From: an uncultured bacterium
GTDB lineage: Bacteria; CALINM01
DNA length: 49,604 nt
Direction: 5' to 3'
Assembly: GCA_938045315.1 (NCBI GenBank)
Contig: CALINM010000012.1
Coordinates: forward strand, 1 to 49,604
The notes under the pieces are model-generated. The model did no database searches. It saw nothing but the letters and a program-made list of their open reading frames with translations, and had not been told where the DNA came from. The translations under genes were made by a program, and so were the position numbers. Positions 43,009-49,604 of this stretch are shown here, piece after piece. Numbering within the stretch: position 1 is the first letter of the stretch; the number at the start of each line of letters is the position of its first letter.

Positions 43009-44304
43009 TCATCTGTTTTTTGTCAACATTTTTTCAATATTGTCTATGTGTTTTTTTATATTATCTTCTGTTTCTATTAGTTTTTTTATTTTATTTATTG
43101 AGTGTATAACTGTGGAATGATCTTTTCCTCCGAATTTATTTCCAATGTCGTTTAAAGAAAGTTGTGTATATTTTCTTGACAGGTAAATTGCTATTTGTCT
43201 GGGTATTGATATAGTTTTTAGCTTTTTTTGGGATTTTAGATCAGTTAATTTTATTTGAAAGTATTCTGACACTGTTTTTTGTATTTGTTCTACTGTGAGT
43301 GTATTTTCTTCTTCGGGAATGAAGTCTTTTGGTATTTCTTTAGCTAAGCTAAGGTCTAAAATTTTTTTAGTTAATGAAGAGTAAGCGAGTAGTTTGATTA
43401 ATGCACCTTCCATTTCTCTTATATTTGAGCAGATATGGGTTGCGATAAATTCTGCAATTTCATCGGGCAGGTCAATATTATGGTAAGAAGCTTTGTTTTT
43501 TAGTATAGCTATTCTTGTTTCATATTCTGGTGGTTGGATATCTACTGTAAGTCCCCATTCAAATCTGTTTTTTAACCTGTCTTCAATATTTTGTAATTGT
43601 TTAGGAAATTTATCGCTAGTAATTACGATTTGTTTTTTTGATTCATAAAGGGAGTTAAATGTGTTAAAGAATTCTTCTTGTGTTGCCGTTTTTCCAGAGA
43701 TAAACTGTATGTCGTCGATGAGTAATAAGTCTACTGTTCTGAATTTCTCTCTAAACTCATGCATTTTTTCAAATCTAATTGAAGAGATTAGTTCGTTCAT
43801 AAATCTTTCTGAACTATAGTAAACAACTTTTTTATCGGGGTATTTTCTGTAAACTTCATGGCCTATAGCCATAATAAGATGTGTTTTTCCCAGCCCAACA
43901 TTACTGTAGATTAAAAGTGGATTGTACAAACCACCTAAGTTATCAACAACAGCTTTTGCTGCAGCATATGCAAATTCGTTAGATTTGCCTTTTATGAAGT
44001 TTTCGAATGTATATCGTTGTATTAGGTCGGGGTGGAGTCTTTCTGAAGGAGATATGAGTATTTTTTTGCTTTTTGAAACAGTTAAATATACCTGAATTTC
44101 TTTATCTAATAAAGAAATAATAATGTTTTTGATCTGTTCAAAGTAATTTTCTTCAAGCCAATCTCTAAAAAATTGGTTAGGGGTTATAACTTGGCAAGAG
44201 TTATCAGTAATTTCTATAGATACTGGTTTTATCCATGTTTCATAAACTTGATCGTCAAAAAGTATTTTTGCTTTTTCATAGAATCTTTTCCTGAGATCTT
44301 CCAT
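43009..44304 (-). CDS. dnaA: Chromosomal replication initiator DnaA
   Basis: A 431-residue DnaA counted from the ATG at 44304; a TTG at 44322 would add six residues. Domain I MEDLRKRFYEKAKILFDDQVYETWIKPV, AAA+ domain with Walker A NVGLGKTHLIMAIGHE, Walker B VDLLLIDDIQFISGK and box VII NIREMEGALIKLLAYS, and domain IV with the DnaA-box recognition motif KFGGKDHSTVIHSI. Domain II is nearly absent, as in many short DnaA proteins. First gene of the leftward dnaA-dnaN-recF-gyrB-lon series; no strong ribosome site at either start. Confidence 0.96.
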   Translation of the reverse strand: MEDLRKRFYEKAKILFDDQVYETWIKPVSIEITDNSCQVITPNQFFRDWLEENYFEQIKNIIISLLDKEIQVYLTVSKSKKILISPSERLHPDLIQRYTFENFIKGKSNEFAYAAAKAVVDNLGGLYNPLLIYSNVGLGKTHLIMAIGHEVYRKYPDKKVVYYSSERFMNELISSIRFEKMHEFREKFRTVDLLLIDDIQFISGKTATQEEFFNTFNSLYESKKQIVITSDKFPKQLQNIEDRLKNRFEWGLTVDIQPPEYETRIAILKNKASYHNIDLPDEIAEFIATHICSNIREMEGALIKLLAYSSLTKKILDLSLAKEIPKDFIPEEENTLTVEQIQKTVSEYFQIKLTDLKSQKKLKTISIPRQIAIYLSRKYTQLSLNDIGNKFGGKDHSTVIHSINKIKKLIETEDNIKKHIDNIEKMLTKNR

Positions 44305-44442
44305 GTTAAAGTAATTTATCAAATACGGAGCTCATTTGCAAGTTTATAAATTTTTTTTAGAAATAATTATTTATTGACTTTTTTAGAAAAAATTACAAGA
44401 ATAATATGTTCATGTTCTGTAAATTTTGAGGAGGAAACTAAT
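44305..44442. promoter_or_regulatory. dnaA-rpmH strand-switch region: divergent promoters, likely origin side
   Basis: Transcription diverges here, dnaA leftward and rpmH rightward. The 138 bases are very AT-rich with A and T runs. A TTGACT at 44374-44379 is a good -35 for rpmH; the candidate -10 AATAAT at 44400 is 20 bases away, longer than ideal. No consensus DnaA box is visible. An ATG-less upstream extension of the rpmH frame is ignored. Position next to dnaA and near parS makes this the likely replication origin neighbourhood. Confidence 0.45.
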
Positions 44443-44592
44443 ATGAAAAGGACATATCAGCCTTCAAAGATTAAAAGAAAGAGAACACATGGATTTTTAG
44501 AAAGATCAAGTACAAAGGGCGGTCAGAAGGTATTAAAAAATAGAAGAAAAAAAGGAAGATGGCAACTTGTTCCGCAAGTCTCGGGTAAATAA
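44443..44592 (+). CDS. rpmH: 50S ribosomal protein L34
   Basis: A 49-residue L34, [20 protein letters not shown] and then [19 protein letters not shown], closely following the family consensus. The C-terminal [10 protein letters not shown] is an extension of about five residues over the usual RLTA end. The start at 44443 is set by the GAGGAGG box eight bases upstream and by family alignment. It heads the rpmH-rnpA-yidD-yidC-mnmE-rsmG-parAB run. Confidence 0.97.
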   Translation: MKRTYQPSKIKRKRTHGFLERSSTKGGQKVLKNRRKKGRWQLVPQVSGK

Positions 44593-44595
44593 AAT

Positions 44596-44895
44596 GTGCT
44601 AACAATAAAAAGTAATAAGAGGATTATTCGTATTTTACGAGAGGGAAGGGTTTACGAAACTGCTTTATTTAAGATACATTATCTTGCGAACGAATCTGGT
44701 GAATCGGGATTTGTTATTACTGTTTCTAAAAAATTAGGAAACGCAGTTAAAAGAAATTATGTTAAAAGGATAGTGAAAAATATAATTAGACATAAAAATC
44801 TAAATTATGATTTAATTATTAGACCGAAATTTTTAGAAATGAATTATAAGCAGGCTAAAGAAGATTTGGAGAATTTCTGGAGTTTATTAGATTGA
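44596..44895 (+). CDS. rnpA: Ribonuclease P protein component
   Basis: A 99-residue RNase P protein that helps the catalytic RNA process tRNA 5' ends. The family core is seen in FVITVSKKLGNAVKRNYVKRIVKNIIR (the RNR-like motif here KRNYVKRIVK) and in LIIRPKF. Slightly shorter than the usual 110 to 120 residues. The start is GTG at 44596, three bases after rpmH. The stop overlaps yidD by four bases (TTGA). Confidence 0.92.
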   Translation: MLTIKSNKRIIRILREGRVYETALFKIHYLANESGESGFVITVSKKLGNAVKRNYVKRIVKNIIRHKNLNYDLIIRPKFLEMNYKQAKEDLENFWSLLD

Positions 44896-45116
44896 TTAAC
44901 AAAATTGCCATATTTATTATTAAGGTTTATAAAGTATTTATAAGTCCCCTTTTAGGAAACAACTGTAAATTTTACCCTTCCTGCTCAGAGTATGCCATAG
45001 AAGCTTTCTCAGAATATAATTTTACAAAATCTATTTTCTTTATTACAAAAAGGATACTTCGTTGTAATCCCTGGTCTAAAGGTGGATATGACCCTCTAAA
45101 AGTTAAGGAGAATTAA
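44892..45116 (+). CDS. yidD: Membrane protein insertion efficiency factor YidD
   Basis: A 74-residue YidD with the Cys-rich family signature NCKFYPSCSEYAIEAF and RILRCNPWSKGGYDPL, following an amphipathic N-terminal helix that binds the membrane. The start is TTG at 44892 overlapping the rnpA stop. Directly next to yidC, with which it works in membrane insertion. Confidence 0.95.
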   Translation: MINKIAIFIIKVYKVFISPLLGNNCKFYPSCSEYAIEAFSEYNFTKSIFFITKRILRCNPWSKGGYDPLKVKEN

Positions 45117-46658
45117 ATGGAAAAGAGGCAAATTGCTTTTATTGTAATTTCCATATTATTTTTAATATTCTGGGATTATTTTTATGTAAGAAAACAAATG
45201 GTTAGCAATAAAAGTTTTGAAGCCCTGACATCTAAAAAAACTGAATTAAAAGAGGTAAACATTTCAAATAAGCAACAATTTGTCATAGAGCCTCCATTTT
45301 CTACACTTACTGTGAAAAGCTTTGATACTGATCTTTATCATGTTGTATTAGCTCAGGAGAGTGGTTCCTTTAAAAGAATAGATTTAAAAAAATTTAAAAA
45401 AGCACTGAGTGTGGACCAACCCGTTGACATATTAAGAGAAGGAAGAATCGAAATTTATGACCTTATTGAAATTAACGGCAAACTTATTAGAATAACATAT
45501 ACTAGCTCTGATTATAAAGATTTACAGAATGTAATTTTGTTTAATCTTTATGGTAAGATTGAAAATTTAGAAGTTGTCAAAACAATTACACTTTTTAAAA
45601 ATGAATATGGTGGGAAGATAAAGCATTATATTAAAAATAATAATGGAAATTTAGATATCAATCTATATACAGTAATGTCTCACTCCGGAACTGTATTTGA
45701 TACATCTGTTGAGGCAAATCCACAACCTGCCATTTTCTATAATACCACATTTGACATGCCATCAGAAAGAAGTTTGAAAAAGGGTTATATTAGAGAAAAT
45801 GTTTTATATGCTGGTTATGCTGAAAAATATTTTGGTATATTTATTGTGGATGAAAATAAGAAAATTAAGATATATTCAAGGATTGAAAATGGTAAAACAG
45901 AATTAAAAATTAATATTCTTCATGCATCCTTGGGGGAGAACAGTATTATAGAAAGGGAAGTAAAATATTATGCAGGACCTAAAGAAGAGAGGTCTCTTGA
46001 AAAGATTAATAATAAATTAGTTGCAAGTATTGATTATGGATGGTTTCACTTTATTTCAAAACCTCTTCTTGTAATAATGAACTTCTTTTATAAATTCACT
46101 AAAAACTATGGTATTAGCATAATTTTATTGACAATTCTTATTAAAATAATATTTTTCCCTCTAAGTCATAAAAGTTATAAATCGATGAAGGAGATGCAGA
46201 AACTACAACCGAAGGTGGAGGAACTAAGAAAAAAATTTGCTAATAATAGAGAAGCTTTTAATAGGGAGATGATGCTATTATATAGAAGACATGGGGTTAA
46301 TCCTGTAAGTGGGTGTTTACCCATTCTTGTGCAAATACCATTTTTTATAGCCCTTTATCAAGCCCTAATGTATGCAATAGAGCTGAGACATGCTCCATTT
46401 TTTGGTTGGATAAAAGATCTCTCAAGTTACGATCCCTATTATATTACACCTATTTTAATGGGAATAACTATGCTTATTCAGCAGGTAATAACTCCTTCTT
46501 CAGGAGATCCAACTCAGAAGAAAATTATGTATATTTTACCTGTTGTTTTTACCTTCATGTTTTTGAATTTCCCTTCTGGTCTTGTATTATACTGGCTTGT
46601 AAATAATATATTCTCTATTTTACAGCAGGTTTACACTTTAAAAACACAAAAGGCATGA
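45117..46658 (+). CDS. yidC: Membrane protein insertase YidC
   Basis: A 513-residue YidC of the Gram-negative long type: one N-terminal TM (IAFIVISILFLIFWDYFYV), a periplasmic beta domain (about residues 30 to 300) and the five-TM insertase core (about residues 320 to 505), including the coiled-coil loop KSMKEMQKLQPKVEELRKKF and GCLPILVQIPFFIALYQALMYA. The presence of the periplasmic domain supports a host with an outer membrane. The TGA overlaps the mnmE ATG by four bases. The RNA-binding gene jag/khpB often placed here is missing. Confidence 0.96.
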   Translation: MEKRQIAFIVISILFLIFWDYFYVRKQMVSNKSFEALTSKKTELKEVNISNKQQFVIEPPFSTLTVKSFDTDLYHVVLAQESGSFKRIDLKKFKKALSVDQPVDILREGRIEIYDLIEINGKLIRITYTSSDYKDLQNVILFNLYGKIENLEVVKTITLFKNEYGGKIKHYIKNNNGNLDINLYTVMSHSGTVFDTSVEANPQPAIFYNTTFDMPSERSLKKGYIRENVLYAGYAEKYFGIFIVDENKKIKIYSRIENGKTELKINILHASLGENSIIEREVKYYAGPKEERSLEKINNKLVASIDYGWFHFISKPLLVIMNFFYKFTKNYGISIILLTILIKIIFFPLSHKSYKSMKEMQKLQPKVEELRKKFANNREAFNREMMLLYRRHGVNPVSGCLPILVQIPFFIALYQALMYAIELRHAPFFGWIKDLSSYDPYYITPILMGITMLIQQVITPSSGDPTQKKIMYILPVVFTFMFLNFPSGLVLYWLVNNIFSILQQVYTLKTQKA

Positions 46659-48034
46659 GCAACAATTTAGACACGATTGTAGCCATATCCACACCACCGG
46701 GGTATAGTGGTGTTTCGGTTATAAGACTTTCAGGTAAAGAGGCTCCTGATTTAGCAAAAAAACATTTTAAGCTACCAAAGGGTAATAAATTATTAGAAAT
46801 AATACCTAGAAAGGTTTACTACGGATATTTCATAGATCAAAATGAAGAGGCAATAGATGAATGTTTGATGTTTTATATGAAGTCACCAAACAGTTATACA
46901 GGTGAGGATGTCGTTGAATTTCAATGCCACGGTGGTATTATTATACCTCTTAAAATAGTTGAAGAATTACTTAAAAATAGAGGATTAGTTAGATATGCAG
47001 AACCTGGAGAGTTTACATACAGGGCTTTTCTTAACGGTAAAAAGGATTTAATTCAGGCAGAGGCTGTGGAAAGTATAGTTCATTCAAAAAATACTTTTCA
47101 TCAAAAAAGTGCACTGAAACAATTATCAGGCTTTCTGGGAAAAGCCTTAAAAGATTATTTTAGCTTTTTTGAAGAAAAAAAAATTTTTTTAGAAGCGGCT
47201 ATAAATTTTCCTGAGGAGGTGGGAGATAATTTTGTAAGCATTGATGATAAATTGAGAGAATTTTATTTTTTTATTGAAGAATTAATCCAGTCTTATAGGG
47301 AAATAGAACCTTATGTTATGGGCATAAAAGCAATTATTATTGGAAAACCAAATGTGGGTAAGTCAAGTTTTATGAATCTTTTGCTAAACAATGAAAGAGT
47401 GATCGTAAGTCCCTATCCTGGAACGACAAGGGATATCATAGAAGAGGAGATAATATTAGAAGGAATGCCATTAAGAATTATTGATACTGCAGGCATTAGA
47501 TTTACTGATGATCCAGTGGAAAGTATTGGGATAGAAAAAACAAAAGAAAAACTTTTAGAAGCCCATATAATTTTTTCTATTTTTGATGCATCAGAGCCTC
47601 CTTCAAAGGAAGATATGAACATTATTGATATTATCAAAAATAAACGAAATGTTTTTGTCATTTTGAACAAAATTGACAAGGGAATAAACGGGGATATAGT
47701 AAAGTTATTCGAGGGATTAAACGTAAAAGTAACAAAAATGTCAATTTTAAAAAGGCAAGGATTCGAAGAGTTTAAAAAGATTTTTAAGGATTCCCTAATT
47801 GAGCTATATTCTTTTAGAGAAGATAAGGATTTTTACGTGACTTCTCCAAGACATTATGAAATTTTTCTAAACATGAAAGAGATTCTAATAACAATAATGG
47901 ATAGAAAGCCTCATCAAGAAGAACTACTTTTTGCATTAACTGATTTAATTTCTTTATATGATAAACTTATTGGAAGAAACATCTCTGAGGATGATATCAA
48001 TCAGATTTTTAGTCGCTTCTGCATAGGTAAATGA
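46655..48034 (+). CDS. mnmE: tRNA modification GTPase MnmE
   Basis: A 459-residue MnmE that with MnmG makes the cmnm5 group on wobble U34. N-terminal folate domain (TIVAISTPPGYSGVSVIRLSGKEA, YTGEDVVEFQCHGG), helical domain with inserted G domain (G1 IGKPNVGKSSF, G3 DTAGIR, G4 NKID) and the catalytic C-terminal FCIGK. All key residues are present. It overlaps yidC and rsmG by four bases each. mnmG is not in the window. Confidence 0.97.
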   Translation: MSNNLDTIVAISTPPGYSGVSVIRLSGKEAPDLAKKHFKLPKGNKLLEIIPRKVYYGYFIDQNEEAIDECLMFYMKSPNSYTGEDVVEFQCHGGIIIPLKIVEELLKNRGLVRYAEPGEFTYRAFLNGKKDLIQAEAVESIVHSKNTFHQKSALKQLSGFLGKALKDYFSFFEEKKIFLEAAINFPEEVGDNFVSIDDKLREFYFFIEELIQSYREIEPYVMGIKAIIIGKPNVGKSSFMNLLLNNERVIVSPYPGTTRDIIEEEIILEGMPLRIIDTAGIRFTDDPVESIGIEKTKEKLLEAHIIFSIFDASEPPSKEDMNIIDIIKNKRNVFVILNKIDKGINGDIVKLFEGLNVKVTKMSILKRQGFEEFKKIFKDSLIELYSFREDKDFYVTSPRHYEIFLNMKEILITIMDRKPHQEELLFALTDLISLYDKLIGRNISEDDINQIFSRFCIGK

Positions 48035-48612
48035 TGTTTCACATGAAACAACTTCCCGATAAAACATTGGATTTACTTAATTCTTATATAGAAATTATAA
48101 TGAAGTGGAATGAAAAAATTAACTTAACTTCCTATACAAGAGAAGAGTTAATAGCTATAGGGATAACCGATGCTTATATTTTAAGTGAATTATTAAAACA
48201 TTTGGGTATTAAAGAAATTCTCGATGTAGGTACTGGTTATGGAATGCCTGGTATGTTTATTAAGATATTAAATCCCCAAATTAAAGTCTCTCTTCTTGAC
48301 GGAAGTGAAAAAAAGGTTGCTTTTTTAGAGTATGTGAGTAAAATTTTACACATGCCCACGACAATATATTTTAAGCATCTTCCAGACAAGCATTGGAATA
48401 AAAAATTTGACTGTATAGTTAGTAAAGCTGCGATGAAGGAAAGCAGGCTAATTTCATTAACAAAAGTATTATTAAATAAACAGGGAAAACTAATTTACTT
48501 TTCAAACCAAAAACCTGCTATAGGCGGCGATTTACCTGTATTTGGAGCTATATTTTACAGAAGAAAAATTGGTAATAGTTATATTATCATTCGTGAAAAA
48601 CATGGGGATTAA
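48031..48612 (+). CDS. rsmG: 16S rRNA (guanine-527-N7) methyltransferase
   Basis: A 193-residue RsmG (GidB) methylating G527 with SAM. The SAM motif is ILDVGTGYGMPGMFIKILNP, preceded by MKWNEKINLTS; KFDCIVSKAAM is the usual FD.V.SRA. Somewhat shorter than the average 210. Start at ATG 48031 overlapping the mnmE stop. A parS site covers codons 2 to 7, so start codon usage and parS are linked; an ATG inside the site (48043) is an alternative start. Confidence 0.93.
   Translation: MMFHMKQLPDKTLDLLNSYIEIIMKWNEKINLTSYTREELIAIGITDAYILSELLKHLGIKEILDVGTGYGMPGMFIKILNPQIKVSLLDGSEKKVAFLEYVSKILHMPTTIYFKHLPDKHWNKKFDCIVSKAAMKESRLISLTKVLLNKQGKLIYFSNQKPAIGGDLPVFGAIFYRRKIGNSYIIIREKHGD
48035..48050. other. 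parS: parS centromere site
   Basis: TGTTTCACATGAAACA is a near-perfect palindrome that differs at one position from the widely conserved parS TGTTTCACGTGAAACA. It lies at the 5' end of rsmG, under 600 bases before parA. ParB binds such sites and spreads to form the partition complex near the origin. One site was seen in this window. Confidence 0.92.
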
Positions 48613-48615
48613 AAA

Positions 48616-49383
48616 ATGCATGTCATAGCTGTAACTAATCAGAAGGGCGGAGTAGGTAAAACTACAACAGCAATAAACCTATCCTCTGGAATTGCTCTCA
48701 GGGGAAAAAAAACATTGTTAATTGATATTGATCCACAGGGTAATGCGACAAGTGGTCTTGGTATAGATACAAGAAAGCTCGAGAGAACAGTATACAATGT
48801 TTTATTAAACCCAGAACAAATAAATGATACAATATTGAATACATCAATAGACAATTTGTATATATTACCTTCCAATGCAGATCTTGTGGGAGCAGAAATA
48901 GAATTGGTAACAGTAGAAAAAAGAGAGTTTAGATTAAAGAATGCAATAAATCATTTAATGAATTTTGACTACATAATAATCGACTGTCCCCCTTCACTTG
49001 GAATTTTAACATTAAATGCGATTGTTGCATCTAAAAGCTTACTTGTGCCCATGCAGAGCGAATATTATTCTCTTGAGGGTTTAAGCAGGCTACTTAAAAC
49101 AATTAAAATGGTAAAGAAGGAACTAAATCCCTCAATTGAAATTATAGGGATAGTTCTTACAATGTACGATAGTAGAAACAATTTAGCTAAGTGTGTGTTT
49201 GAAGAGATTAAGAATCATTTTGGTGAAAAGTTATTTAATACAATAATTCCCAGAAATGTAAAACTATCAGAAGCACCAAGTCATGGTCAACCAATATTTA
49301 CCTTTGAGCCAAACTCGCGAGGAAGTATAAGTTATCAGCTTTTCGTTAATGAGTTTCTGGAAAGGAGTAAACATTATGAGTAA
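48616..49383 (+). CDS. parA: Chromosome partitioning ATPase ParA (Soj)
   Basis: A 255-residue ParA of the Soj type. The deviant Walker A VTNQKGGVGKTTTAINLS starts near residue 5, Walker A' DIDPQGNATSG near residue 40 and Walker B YIIIDCPPSLG near residue 120. There is no N-terminal DNA-binding extension as in plasmid type Ia ParA, matching a chromosomal form. It overlaps parB by eight bases and follows rsmG by three bases. With ParB and the parS site at 48035 it forms a complete segregation system. Confidence 0.96.
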   Translation: MHVIAVTNQKGGVGKTTTAINLSSGIALRGKKTLLIDIDPQGNATSGLGIDTRKLERTVYNVLLNPEQINDTILNTSIDNLYILPSNADLVGAEIELVTVEKREFRLKNAINHLMNFDYIIIDCPPSLGILTLNAIVASKSLLVPMQSEYYSLEGLSRLLKTIKMVKKELNPSIEIIGIVLTMYDSRNNLAKCVFEEIKNHFGEKLFNTIIPRNVKLSEAPSHGQPIFTFEPNSRGSISYQLFVNEFLERSKHYE

Positions 49384-49604
49384 AAAAGAACCACTGGGCA
49401 GGGGCCTATCTGCACTAATAGACGCAGAGGGAATTAATGAAATACTTGAAATTGAGATAGATAAAATTCAGCCAAATCCCTACCAGCCAAGGAAACAATT
49501 TAATCAAGAAAGGTTAAACGAACTGGTACAATCAATAAAAACTCAGGGAATAATACAACCTGTTGTACTAACCAGGGGAGATAATGATAATAAATATACC
49601 TTGG
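49376..49604 (+). CDS. parB: Chromosome partitioning protein ParB (Spo0J), N-terminal 76 residues
   Basis: ATG at 49376 inside the parA end, open to the right edge. The translation has LGRGLSALI (ParA-stimulating N-terminus), then the CTPase/ParB domain start IDKIQPNPYQPRKQFNQERLNELVQSIKTQGIIQPVV. The remainder, including the helix-turn-helix, is outside the window. AAAGGAG lies before the ATG. Identity is secure. Confidence 0.96.
   Translation, partial: MSKKEPLGRGLSALIDAEGINEILEIEIDKIQPNPYQPRKQFNQERLNELVQSIKTQGIIQPVVLTRGDNDNKYTL

Overview
The window joins two unlike pieces of DNA. Positions 1 to about 17,690 are the right-hand part of a Mu-like transposable prophage with a contractile tail. 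From there to the right edge is a bacterial chromosome with the replication-origin neighbourhood: gyrB, recF, dnaN and dnaA on the minus strand, then rpmH, rnpA, yidD, yidC, mnmE, rsmG, parA and parB on the plus strand. By eye the prophage is clearly richer in G+C than the AT-rich host part, which supports recent acquisition. No tRNA, rRNA or CRISPR array was seen. The host looks like an AT-rich Gram-negative bacterium, possibly of the Deferribacterota type. That phylum guess rests only on the general look of the proteins and gene order and is weak.

Prophage layout. A leftward packaging operon (two Mu gp25/gp26-like small proteins, a DUF1804 small terminase, then the large terminase running off the left edge) faces away from a rightward operon. 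The rightward operon encodes a Mu I-type protease with a nested in-frame scaffold start, the capsid, a DUF1320 head-completion protein, a holin and GH24 lysozyme cassette, Mu gp37/gp38-like proteins, the tail sheath and tube, a tail assembly chaperone with a probable -1 frameshift, the tape measure, and then a P2-type baseplate series (U, X, D, V, W, J, I, H-like) ending in AT-rich fibre genes. Two small winged-helix-like proteins and a 29-codon remnant of a third are embedded among the tail genes. The region after the fibres carries three copies of a 22-bp motif, two of them in tandem. These are best read as transposase-binding sites of the prophage right end. The end lies inside a small host gene that follows the uvrD-like helicase gene and seems to have lost its 3' part.

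Host part. Next to the prophage lie a UvrD/PcrA-type helicase, an HDAC-family deacetylase and a membrane HAMP-GAF-GGDEF diguanylate cyclase gene broken by a frameshift and an in-frame TGA. A rightward housekeeping run follows (cyclophilin-like protein, prs, rplY, pth, ychF). Converging on it is a tightly packed leftward run of purH, a hybrid histidine kinase, a membrane-fusion protein, an ABC ATPase and two FtsX/MacB-type permeases. trmFO reads right; beyond it a small acidic protein, a Lon-family protease, gyrB, recF, dnaN and dnaA read left. The strand switch between dnaA and rpmH is the likely origin region. A near-consensus parS site lies in the first codons of rsmG, just before parAB, so the ParABS segregation system sits beside the origin.
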